A DNA stretch of 15,548 nt from Paranoxybacillus sp035645275 (GTDB taxonomy: Bacteria; Bacillota; Bacilli; Bacillales; Anoxybacillaceae): the NCBI GenBank assembly GCA_035645275.1, contig DASQMX010000015.1:1-15548 (forward strand). Direction: 5' to 3'. A program made the translations under genes and the position numbers. How positions within the stretch are numbered: the first letter of the stretch is position 1; each line of letters starts with the position of its first letter. A model generated the notes under the pieces. That model saw only the letters and a list, made by a program, of their open reading frames with translations, was not told the DNA's origin and did not search any database. Shown here one piece after another: positions 6,900 to 12,733 of the stretch.

Positions 6900-7568
6900 A
6901 TGAACTTAAGAGAGAAATATAACATTCCTAGCGATGCTGTTATTACCATTGCTGGAACGGTCGGGGTTGGGAAATCGACAATGACAAAAGCGCTCGCAAA
7001 AGCATTAAATTTTCGAACGTCTTTTGAAAAGGTCGATACAAATCCATATTTAGACAAATTTTACGCCGATTTTCACCGTTGGAGCTTTCATCTACAAATT
7101 TATTTTTTAGCAGAGCGCTTTAAAGAACAAAAAAGAATTTTTGAATATGGCGGCGGTTTTGTCCAAGACCGTTCTATTTATGAAGATACGGGAATCTTCG
7201 CAAAAATGCATTTTGAAAAAGGAACGATGACAAAAGTTGATTACGAAACATATACAAGCTTATTCGAAGCAATGGTGATGACTCCTTATTTTCCTCATCC
7301 GGATTTACTTATTTATTTAGAGGGAAGCTTTGAGGATATCTTGGCACGAATTCGCGAACGCGGACGTCCAATGGAACAACAAACCCCAGTCGAATACTGG
7401 AAAGAAATGTATGAAAGATATGAGCGGTGGATTAATAGTTTTAATGCTTGTCCTGTTTTACGCATTAACATTAATGATTATGATATTGTTGAAAATGAAA
7501 ATTCTATTGAACCTATTGTCGAGAAAATTGCTTATATGTTAAATCAATACCGCAGCTTAAAAAGATAA
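6900..7568 (+). CDS. dck: Deoxyadenosine/deoxycytidine kinase
   Basis: 222 aa (B. subtilis Dck/YaaF 217). Phosphorylates deoxyadenosine and deoxycytidine in deoxynucleoside salvage. Visible: P-loop GTVGVGKST (19-27), the RWSFHLQIYFLAERF substrate segment (60-74), the DRS motif in VQDRSIYED (D90, R91, E95), and the lid RIRERGRPME. It starts only 5 bp after the dgk stop; the Shine-Dalgarno AAAAAGGAG (6882-6890) lies within the end of dgk, suggesting coupled translation of two paralogous kinases. Gene order dgk-dck downstream of sleL is the B. subtilis order. Confidence 0.95.
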   Translation: MNLREKYNIPSDAVITIAGTVGVGKSTMTKALAKALNFRTSFEKVDTNPYLDKFYADFHRWSFHLQIYFLAERFKEQKRIFEYGGGFVQDRSIYEDTGIFAKMHFEKGTMTKVDYETYTSLFEAMVMTPYFPHPDLLIYLEGSFEDILARIRERGRPMEQQTPVEYWKEMYERYERWINSFNACPVLRININDYDIVENENSIEPIVEKIAYMLNQYRSLKR

Positions 7569-7606
7569 GAGGGTGTCCCAAAAGTTAACCTTTTGGGACA
7601 CCCTCT
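7568..7606. repeat. Perfect 17-bp inverted repeat after dck
   Basis: AGAGGGTGTCCCAAAAG (7568-7584), loop TTAAC, and its exact complement CTTTTGGGACACCCTCT (7590-7606), overlapping the last base of the dck stop codon. It is the only hairpin that could end dck transcripts, but the plus-strand tail (CTTCGTTAAAA) is a poor U-tract. GAGGGTGTCCCAAAAG resembles insertion-sequence ends I have seen in Bacillaceae, so it could be a relic; that likeness is from memory. Confidence 0.85.
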
Positions 7607-7620
7607 CTTCGTTAAAAGGA

Positions 7621-7651
7621 AAATAAAAAATTCGTTACAAAACGTAACGAA
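7621..7651 (-). terminator. Intrinsic terminator of tRNA-Ser
   Basis: On the minus strand TTCGTTAC, loop GTTTT, GTAACGAA, then TTTTTTATTT. A classic terminator about 50 nt beyond the tRNA 3' end; it ends the tRNA transcript convergently with dck. Confidence 0.9.
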
Positions 7652-7703
7652 CTGTTTCAATACAATCTCCATTTATGCGCTGTGGTGTTTTCTAACTTCT
7701 TTA

Positions 7704-7796
7704 TGGCGGAGGAGGAGGGATTCGAACCCCCGCGCGCCTTTCGACGCCTCTCGGTTTTCAAGACCGACCCCTTCAGCCAGACTTGGGTACTCCTCC
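7704..7796 (-). tRNA. tRNA-Ser (anticodon UGA)
   Basis: 93 nt with encoded CCA. Acceptor arms GGAGGAG and CTCCTCC pair fully, discriminator G73, CCA end (complement of 7704-7706). The anticodon stem-loop GGTCTTGAAAACC gives anticodon TGA, reading UCN serine codons. A long variable arm (GAGGCGTCGAAAGGCGC) confirms the type-II serine class, and the T-loop GGGTTCGAATCCC is canonical. It lies downstream of serS as in B. subtilis (trnSL-Ser1) but has its own promoter and terminator. Confidence 0.97.
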
Positions 7797-7811
7797 GTAT
7801 CGACACCATTT

Positions 7812-7840
7812 AATATAGCACTTTATATTTAAGAAGTCAA
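7812..7840 (-). promoter_or_regulatory. tRNA-Ser promoter (sigma-A)
   Basis: Minus strand TTGACT (complement of 7835-7840), 17-bp spacer, TATATT (complement of 7812-7817), with the start expected about ten bases before the mature tRNA. Confidence 0.85.
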
Positions 7841-7863
7841 TAACTTTTTTAAAAATTTTTTAA

Positions 7864-7889
7864 GGGGGAGAGAATCAGTACTCTCCCCC
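7864..7889 (-). terminator. Probable terminator of serS
   Basis: Stem GGGGGAGAG / CTCTCCCCC with an 8-nt loop, six bases after the serS stop. The tail on the minus strand is TTAAAAAATTTTT, a weak U-tract, so termination may be partial. Confidence 0.65.
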
Positions 7890-7895
7890 TCTCCA

Positions 7896-9170
7896 TTACT
7901 TAATAATCTCTTTATTTCCCATATAAGGACGCAACACTTCCGGAATAATAACTGTCCCATCTTCTTGCTGATAATTTTCTAAAATCGCTGCTACTGTTCG
8001 TCCAATAGCTAAGCCGGAACCATTTAATGTATGAACATGTTCTGGTTTTGCTTTCGGATCGCGGCGGAAACGAATGTTTGCCCGGCGTGCTTGGAAAGCT
8101 TCGAAGTTGCTGCAAGAAGAAATTTCACGATATGTCTCGTAGCTTGGTAACCATACTTCAATATCGTATTTCTTTGCTGCTGTAAATCCTAAGTCGCCAG
8201 TACACATGCTCATGACACGATAAGGCAGACCAAGTAACTGCAATACCTTTTCTGCATGACCTGTTAGTTTTTCTAATTCCTCATAAGAATCTTCTGGCTT
8301 AACAAACTTCACAAGCTCAACTTTATTAAATTGATGCTGGCGAATTAACCCTCTTGTGTCTCGACCGGCAGATCCAGCTTCAGAACGGAAACATCCACTG
8401 TAGGCAACATAGTTAATTGGTAAATCGTCAGCAGATAAAATTTCATCACGATGTAAGTTCGTAACAGGCACTTCCGCTGTTGGAATAAGGAAATAATCTT
8501 CACTTTCAATGCGGAAAGCATCTTCTTCAAATTTTGGCAATTGTCCTGTTCCTGTCATGCTTGCGCGATTGACAAGATAAGGCGGCAACACTTCTTGATA
8601 TCCATGCTCCTCCACATGCAAATCAAGCATAAAATTAATTAATGCACGCTCTAACCGTGCCCCTAAACCTTTATAAAATACAAAACGGCTTCCTGTTACT
8701 TTTGCGGCCCGCTCAAAATCTAAAATGCCAAGTTTCTCAGCAATTTCCCAATGCGGCTTCGGCTCAAACGAAAATTGGCGCGGCTCTCCCCATTTGCGAA
8801 TTTCCACATTATCCTCTTCTGATTCACCGATTGGAACAGATTCATGCGGAATGTTTGGAATGGATAATAGCAATGTTTGCAATGTCTCTTCTACTTGACG
8901 AAGTTCATCATCTAACACTTTAATGCGATCGCCAACTTCGCGCATTTCTGCAATTAAATGCTCTGCATCTTTTTTCTCACGCTTTAACACCGCAATTTGT
9001 TGTGATACTTCGTTACGCTTATTTTTTAACTCCTCTGCTTGAGCAATTAATTCACGACGTTTCCTATCCAACTCTTCAAAGCGTTCAAAATCGGTTAAGT
9101 CTTCACCGCGATGTTTCAATTTTTCTTTTACTTCTTGAAAATTAGCGCGTAGAAATTTTAAATCTAACAT
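7896..9170 (-). CDS. serS: Seryl-tRNA synthetase
   Basis: 424 aa (B. subtilis SerS 425). Class II synthetase charging tRNA-Ser with serine in the cytosol. Visible: N-terminal tRNA-binding coiled coil (about residues 28-100, rich in Glu/Lys/Leu), serine-site TAEVP (231-235), motif 2 FRSEAGSAGRDTRGLIRQHQ (261-280) and motif 3 in NGSGLAIGRTVAAILENY (383-400). The start is MLDLKFLRANF: that ATG is preceded by AAGGAGGA, and the longer in-frame extension upstream has no ribosome-binding site and runs into the T-box terminator tail. Expression is controlled by the T-box leader directly upstream. Confidence 0.97.
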   Translation of the reverse strand: MLDLKFLRANFQEVKEKLKHRGEDLTDFERFEELDRKRRELIAQAEELKNKRNEVSQQIAVLKREKKDAEHLIAEMREVGDRIKVLDDELRQVEETLQTLLLSIPNIPHESVPIGESEEDNVEIRKWGEPRQFSFEPKPHWEIAEKLGILDFERAAKVTGSRFVFYKGLGARLERALINFMLDLHVEEHGYQEVLPPYLVNRASMTGTGQLPKFEEDAFRIESEDYFLIPTAEVPVTNLHRDEILSADDLPINYVAYSGCFRSEAGSAGRDTRGLIRQHQFNKVELVKFVKPEDSYEELEKLTGHAEKVLQLLGLPYRVMSMCTGDLGFTAAKKYDIEVWLPSYETYREISSCSNFEAFQARRANIRFRRDPKAKPEHVHTLNGSGLAIGRTVAAILENYQQEDGTVIIPEVLRPYMGNKEIIK

Positions 9171-9178
9171 CTCTATTC

Positions 9179-9186
9179 TCCTCCTT
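9179..9186 (-). promoter_or_regulatory. Ribosome-binding site that fixes the serS start
   Basis: AAGGAGGA on the minus strand, eight bases before the ATG ending at 9170. It rules out the 21-residue longer in-frame reading. Confidence 0.9.
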
Positions 9187-9214
9187 ATTATTATTTTATA
9201 AATATAATTATAAA

Positions 9215-9249
9215 TAAAAAACTCTCGTCCCAAACTAAGGGACGAGAGT
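9215..9249 (-). terminator. Regulated terminator of the serS T-box leader
   Basis: Stem ACTCTCGTCCC / GGGACGAGAGT, loop TTAGTTT, then six T on the minus strand. Read-through requires the competing antiterminator formed by the T-box sequence just upstream. Confidence 0.93.
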
Positions 9250-9474
9250 ATACCCGCGTTGCCACCCTAATTGAAGACAAAACGTCTTCCACTTAAACAG
9301 ATAACGGCTTTACACCGAAAATGCTTACTTGCTTTAAAGAAAGCGTTCGGCATTTCACTCAAGGATGGATTCACAAGCGTTTCCCATCGGTTTGCACCAG
9401 CCACCGACTCTCTAAAGAGAAACCATCTTGCTACTAGTTCCTTTCATCGTTTTCATCGTAATGAAATTTTTAGC
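9215..9474 (-). promoter_or_regulatory. T-box riboswitch leader controlling serS
   Basis: About 260-nt leader that senses uncharged tRNA-Ser. Minus-strand features in order: Stem I with AGTAGCAAG, AGAGAGTCGGTGGCTGGTGC (conserved distal part), then GTGAATCCATCCTTGAGTG carrying the probable specifier UCC (complement of 9367-9369); further stems; the T-box AGGGTGGCAACGCGGG (complement of 9253-9268), and the terminator. The bulge UGGC (complement of 9261-9264) is complementary to a tRNA GCCA end, matching the G73 discriminator of tRNA-Ser. UCC as the specifier is inferred from position before the conserved CCUUGAGU. Confidence 0.95.
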
Positions 9475-9480
9475 AAAAAT

Positions 9481-9509
9481 AATGTACTATAAGTTTGCAT
9501 GAGATGCAA
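9481..9509 (-). promoter_or_regulatory. serS promoter (sigma-A)
   Basis: Minus strand TTGCAT (complement of 9504-9509), 17-bp spacer, TACATT (complement of 9481-9486). It begins six bases after the pdxT stop codon. I see no terminator between pdxT and the leader, so pdxST transcripts may also enter the T-box. Confidence 0.7.
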
Positions 9510-9514
9510 CTATT

Positions 9515-10093
9515 TTATTCTTTCGATTCTTTAACCATATTAATAAAATACTGTGTCACACGATGGTCATCTGTCAATTCCGGATGGAACGAACAACCTA
9601 GAAATTGTCCTTGTCTTGCTGCGACAATTCGATCACCGTGTTTGGCTAAAATCTCAACATCTTCACCAACTTCAACGATATGAGGAGCACGAATAAACAC
9701 ACCGATAAAATCATCCGCAATACCTGCGATCGATAATTGTGCCTCAAAGCTTTCGCGTTGGCGACCAAACGAATTGCGTTCCACGGTAATGTCCATCAAA
9801 CCAAGATGTGGCTCATCATAACCGACAATTTTCTTTGCCAAAATAATCAATCCAGCGCAAGTACCAAACATCGGTTTCCCTTTAGCGGCAAACTCACGTA
9901 ATGGCTCGATAAAACCATACTTGTCCATCAGACGGCGCATCGTTGTGCTTTCCCCGCCTGGAAGAATTAAGCCGTCGATATCTTCTAGTTGTTCTACTTT
10001 TTTTACGACAACAGCTTCCGCACCGCACGCTTCAATTGATTTTACATGTTCGCGAACTGCACCTTGTAAACCTAGAACTCCGATTTTCACCAT
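9515..10093 (-). CDS. pdxT: Pyridoxal 5'-phosphate synthase glutaminase subunit PdxT
   Basis: 192 aa (B. subtilis 196). Class I glutamine amidotransferase that releases ammonia and passes it to PdxS for PLP synthesis; active only in the PdxS12-PdxT12 complex. Visible: LPGGEST oxyanion-hole region (44-50), nucleophile C79 in GTCAGL, and the H170/E172 pair in SFHPEL. ATG start, with AAGGGGT as Shine-Dalgarno, 17 bp downstream of pdxS. The pair is one operon, read from the promoter ahead of pdxS. Confidence 0.97.
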   Translation of the reverse strand: MVKIGVLGLQGAVREHVKSIEACGAEAVVVKKVEQLEDIDGLILPGGESTTMRRLMDKYGFIEPLREFAAKGKPMFGTCAGLIILAKKIVGYDEPHLGLMDITVERNSFGRQRESFEAQLSIAGIADDFIGVFIRAPHIVEVGEDVEILAKHGDRIVAARQGQFLGCSFHPELTDDHRVTQYFINMVKESKE

Positions 10094-10110
10094 AATGTCT
10101 ACCCCTTTAA

Positions 10111-10995
10111 TTACCAGCCGCGCTCTTGCATACGTTGTTCAGGTAATAATGAAGAAATATCAATTCCCTTCATCGCTCCACCTAAACCTTTAGACAGATG
10201 TGCAATCAACTCATAATCCTCATAATGAGTAGTCGCTTCTACAATTGCACGCGCATACTTTTCCGGATTTTCTGATTTAAAAATACCGGAACCGACAAAT
10301 ACTCCATCCGCTCCTAAATGCATCATTAATGCCGCATCAGCAGGTGTTGCGATTCCCCCCGCGGCAAAGTTTACAACCGGGAGGCGTCCTAAACGTTTAA
10401 TTTCTAATAACACTTCAAACGGCGCTCCTAAGTTTTTGGCTTCTGTCATTAACTCGTCTTCACTCATGCTCACTACTTTACGAACTTGTGCATTCACTTT
10501 GCGCATATGACGAACCGCTTCTACAATATTCCCCGTACCTGGCTCACCTTTTGTACGAAGCATGGAAGCACCTTCAGCAATACGGCGCGCTGCTTCCCCT
10601 AAATCACGGCAGCCGCAAACAAATGGAACAGTAAATTGACGTTTATCAATATGGAACTCCTCATCGGCAGGAGTTAATACTTCACTCTCGTCAATGTAGT
10701 CAACACCTAGCGCTTCCAGAACGCGCGCTTCTACATAATGTCCAATGCGTGCTTTCGCCATTACCGGAATCGAAACTGCCTTCATCACTTCTTCGATAAC
10801 AGTTGGATCTGCCATACGCGCGACTCCACCTGCTGCACGAATATCAGCCGGAACGCGCTCTAATGCCATAACAGCCACCGCTCCAGCAGCTTCTGCGATT
10901 TTAGCCTGCTCCGCATTTACAACGTCCATAATGACGCCGCCTTTTTGCATTTCTGCCATTCCACGTTTCACACGTTCAGTTCCTGTAATTGCCAC
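10111..10995 (-). CDS. pdxS: Pyridoxal 5'-phosphate synthase lyase subunit PdxS
   Basis: 294 aa, the standard length and highly conserved. Makes PLP from ribose 5-phosphate, glyceraldehyde 3-phosphate and ammonia (deoxyxylulose-independent route). Visible: (beta/alpha)8 barrel with catalytic D24, K81 (MAKARIGH) and K149 (RTKGEPGTGN), the phosphate-binding AAGGIATPADA, and the family's ending LLPEQRMQERGW. The start is GTG, preceded by GGGAGG with 8-bp spacing; this matches the family N-terminus (xxTGTERVKRGMAEMQ). A consensus-spaced promoter lies 40 bp upstream, bracketed by an inverted repeat. Confidence 0.98.
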   Translation of the reverse strand: MAITGTERVKRGMAEMQKGGVIMDVVNAEQAKIAEAAGAVAVMALERVPADIRAAGGVARMADPTVIEEVMKAVSIPVMAKARIGHYVEARVLEALGVDYIDESEVLTPADEEFHIDKRQFTVPFVCGCRDLGEAARRIAEGASMLRTKGEPGTGNIVEAVRHMRKVNAQVRKVVSMSEDELMTEAKNLGAPFEVLLEIKRLGRLPVVNFAAGGIATPADAALMMHLGADGVFVGSGIFKSENPEKYARAIVEATTHYEDYELIAHLSKGLGGAMKGIDISSLLPEQRMQERGW

Positions 10996-11025
10996 TTATG
11001 ATTCCTCCCGATTATGTATGTAGTA

Positions 11026-11064
11026 ATTGTGAATATTGTACTGAAAAATAAACAAATTCACAAT
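11026..11064. promoter_or_regulatory. Inverted repeat around the pdxS promoter (candidate operator)
   Basis: ATTGTGAAT (11026-11034) and its exact complement ATTCACAAT (11056-11064), 30 bp centre to centre. The right half overlaps the -35 and the left half abuts the -10 on the start side. No regulator is identifiable from the window. Confidence 0.5.
11035..11063 (-). promoter_or_regulatory. pdxS-pdxT promoter (sigma-A)
   Basis: Minus strand TTGTGA (complement of 11058-11063), 17-bp spacer, TACAAT (complement of 11035-11040). Confidence 0.78.
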
Positions 11065-11148
11065 AAAAAATCTTTACTTTTGCAATAGCTACATTTTTAT
11101 TCTACCTTAATTTTTTAAAAAATCATAATAAAAATAAAAAATATATTG

Positions 11149-11278
11149 AAAAGAGACTGACCCATAAGTGTCTGACCTCACGCATAATCCCATAATATAT
11201 AACATTTTTATCCAATGTTATGTCCTATATATTATGGTTGTGACATCTGACACTTTGCTTTAGGGTCAGCCTCTATTT
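11149..11278. repeat. Palindromic repeat element, copy B (REP/MITE-like)
   Basis: Second copy, inverted relative to copy A. Outer arms GAGACTGACCC (11153-11163) and GGGTCAGCCTC (11263-11273); inner arms CCATAATATATA (11190-11201) and TATATATTATGG (11226-11237) pair perfectly. The core TCCAATGTTATGTCCTATAT equals the complement of the copy A core. It fills the gap between dacA and pdxS, starting a few bases after the dacA stop codon. On the minus strand it ends in TCTCTTTT, and no other terminator is visible for dacA, so it probably serves as one. Confidence 0.85.
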
Positions 11279-11284
11279 TTTAAA

Positions 11285-12634
11285 TCAACCTTTTACAGTT
11301 TTTACAACGCTTGTCCAAACATCACTAAATAATCCGCCGATTCCTCTAATTGTTAATACAAACCAATTGGCTTTTTCGACATCTTTTGAAACGACTAAAT
11401 CAACTTGAACCGCTTCTTCCCCGTCAGAAGTTAAATAGCCGTAATCATCTTCTCCTTTATACTTAACAGTCATATATCCGACCTTTTCTCCTTTTTTCAC
11501 TGGGGCAGTTAATTCGCCTTCTTTTGTTAACTTCTTCTTATCGATGACATATACTGGTTCCCAATTCTTCTCTTGACCGTTTTTTACAACGACAGAGAGC
11601 GGTTTTTTCGTTTCAATTTGTACAGACTTTTCTTTTCCTTTTGTAACAGGTAATGTAGACTTACCTTTTATTTGATATCCAGCCGGATATAGCTCTTTCA
11701 TAGAATAATTACTAAAACCATAATCAAGTAGCTTCCTTGTTTCTTCAAACCGGGCTTTATATGTGCCTTGTCCATCTGTTTTAGCGTTCATGACAACTGT
11801 TATAAAACGAATTCCGTTTCTTTCTGCTGTACCAGTAAAGCAGTAGCCTGCAAACTCTGTATATCCTGTCTTTATTCCGTCTACACCTTCATAGGAATAG
11901 ACTAAGCCTGGTAGCATCCAGTTCCAGTTATCCATTTTAATTTCATCATCTGTTCCTTCTCTAAACGTTTTTTTCGGAATACTTGCTGTTTCAAGAATTT
12001 CTGGATATTCGTTCAATAAGTGATATGCTAACGTTGCTACTGCTCTTGCTGACATCACATTTTCTGCGTTTTCATCGCTGCCAGCAGGGTGTAACCCTTG
12101 TAAATCGCGATTATTTAGTCCCGTAGCATTGACAAATTTGTAATCTTTAAGGCCTAACTCTGCTGCTTTTTCGTTCATCATTTTCACGAAATTCTCTTCA
12201 GAGCCTGCAACAATTTCAGCGATTGCCACAGTTGCACCGTTAGCGGAATATATCGCCATCGCTTCGTAAAGTTCACGGACAGTATATTTCCCATCCTTAC
12301 GTAAAGGAACATTCGATAACTTACGATTTTGCGAGATTTTATAAACATAATCACTTACCGTATATTCTTGGTCCCACTTTACTCTTTTTTCTTTGATCGC
12401 CTCTAACAATAAATATTCCGTCATCATTTTCGTCATGCTAGCGATTCCAAGTACTGCGTCAATATTTTTTTGATACAAAATTTTCCCCGTTTTCGCTTCC
12501 ACTAAAATAGCAGCATCCGACTCAATGTTCAATGGATCTTGTGCCGCTTCTGCCCGATTTAACGGTAAAATGCTTGCCAAACAAAAAATAGTGATGAGAC
12601 TTAAGATTAAACTTTTATGCCATAAAGTTTTCAC
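11285..12634 (-). CDS. dacA: D-alanyl-D-alanine carboxypeptidase DacA (PBP5)
   Basis: 449 aa (B. subtilis DacA 443). Low-molecular-weight penicillin-binding protein that removes the terminal D-Ala of peptidoglycan pentapeptides outside the membrane. Visible: signal peptide (residues 1-31, hydrophobic core then AEAA cleavage site before QDPLNIES), active-site SMTK (S66, K69), SAN (130-132), KTG (255-257), a beta-rich C-terminal domain (about 300-410), and a C-terminal amphipathic membrane anchor (NWFVLTIRGIGGLFSDVWTS). The start is GTG at 12634, after AAAGGAGGG; an upstream in-frame TTG at 12655 lies before that Shine-Dalgarno and is rejected. Directly downstream of guaB as in B. subtilis. Confidence 0.96.
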   Translation of the reverse strand: MKTLWHKSLILSLITIFCLASILPLNRAEAAQDPLNIESDAAILVEAKTGKILYQKNIDAVLGIASMTKMMTEYLLLEAIKEKRVKWDQEYTVSDYVYKISQNRKLSNVPLRKDGKYTVRELYEAMAIYSANGATVAIAEIVAGSEENFVKMMNEKAAELGLKDYKFVNATGLNNRDLQGLHPAGSDENAENVMSARAVATLAYHLLNEYPEILETASIPKKTFREGTDDEIKMDNWNWMLPGLVYSYEGVDGIKTGYTEFAGYCFTGTAERNGIRFITVVMNAKTDGQGTYKARFEETRKLLDYGFSNYSMKELYPAGYQIKGKSTLPVTKGKEKSVQIETKKPLSVVVKNGQEKNWEPVYVIDKKKLTKEGELTAPVKKGEKVGYMTVKYKGEDDYGYLTSDGEEAVQVDLVVSKDVEKANWFVLTIRGIGGLFSDVWTSVVKTVKG

Positions 12635-12640
12635 TTTAAA

Positions 12641-12649
12641 CCCTCCTTT
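12641..12649 (-). promoter_or_regulatory. Ribosome-binding site that fixes the dacA start
   Basis: AAAGGAGGG on the minus strand, six bases before the GTG ending at 12634; it lies inside the longer TTG-initiated reading frame and so argues against it. Confidence 0.85.
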
Positions 12650-12660
12650 GCACAAACGTT

Positions 12661-12669
12661 ATTTTAACA
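12661..12669 (-). promoter_or_regulatory. Possible extended -10 promoter of dacA
   Basis: Minus strand TGTTAAAAT, the same extended -10 as seen ahead of dgk. A TTGACA (complement of 12677-12682) is nearby but only 10 bp from the TAAAAT, so it does not form a normal pair with it. Confidence 0.38.
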
Positions 12670-12680
12670 CACTCTCTGTC

Positions 12681-12711
12681 AAAAAAATAGACAGAGGAAT
12701 GTTCCTCTGTC
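12681..12711 (-). terminator. Intrinsic terminator of guaB
   Basis: Perfect 10-bp stem GACAGAGGAA / TTCCTCTGTC with a 2-base centre (12690-12711), followed on the minus strand by TATTTTTTT. It lies 22 bp after the guaB stop. Confidence 0.9.
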
Positions 12712-12733
12712 GAATTTAGGCATATAGATATAA

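Noticed and set aside
7593..7832. Plus-strand open reading frame of 79 codons with an RRDSNPRAP-like segment
   Set aside because: It is the antisense of tRNA-Ser and its promoter; this peptide pattern is a familiar artefact of translated tRNA genes.
9171..9233. N-terminal extension of SerS by 21 residues
   Set aside because: Upstream codons lack a ribosome-binding site and come from the AT-rich tail after the T-box terminator; the known family start follows AAGGAGGA.
9271..9492. Plus-strand reading frame of 73 codons
   Set aside because: Antisense of the serS T-box leader; no Shine-Dalgarno.
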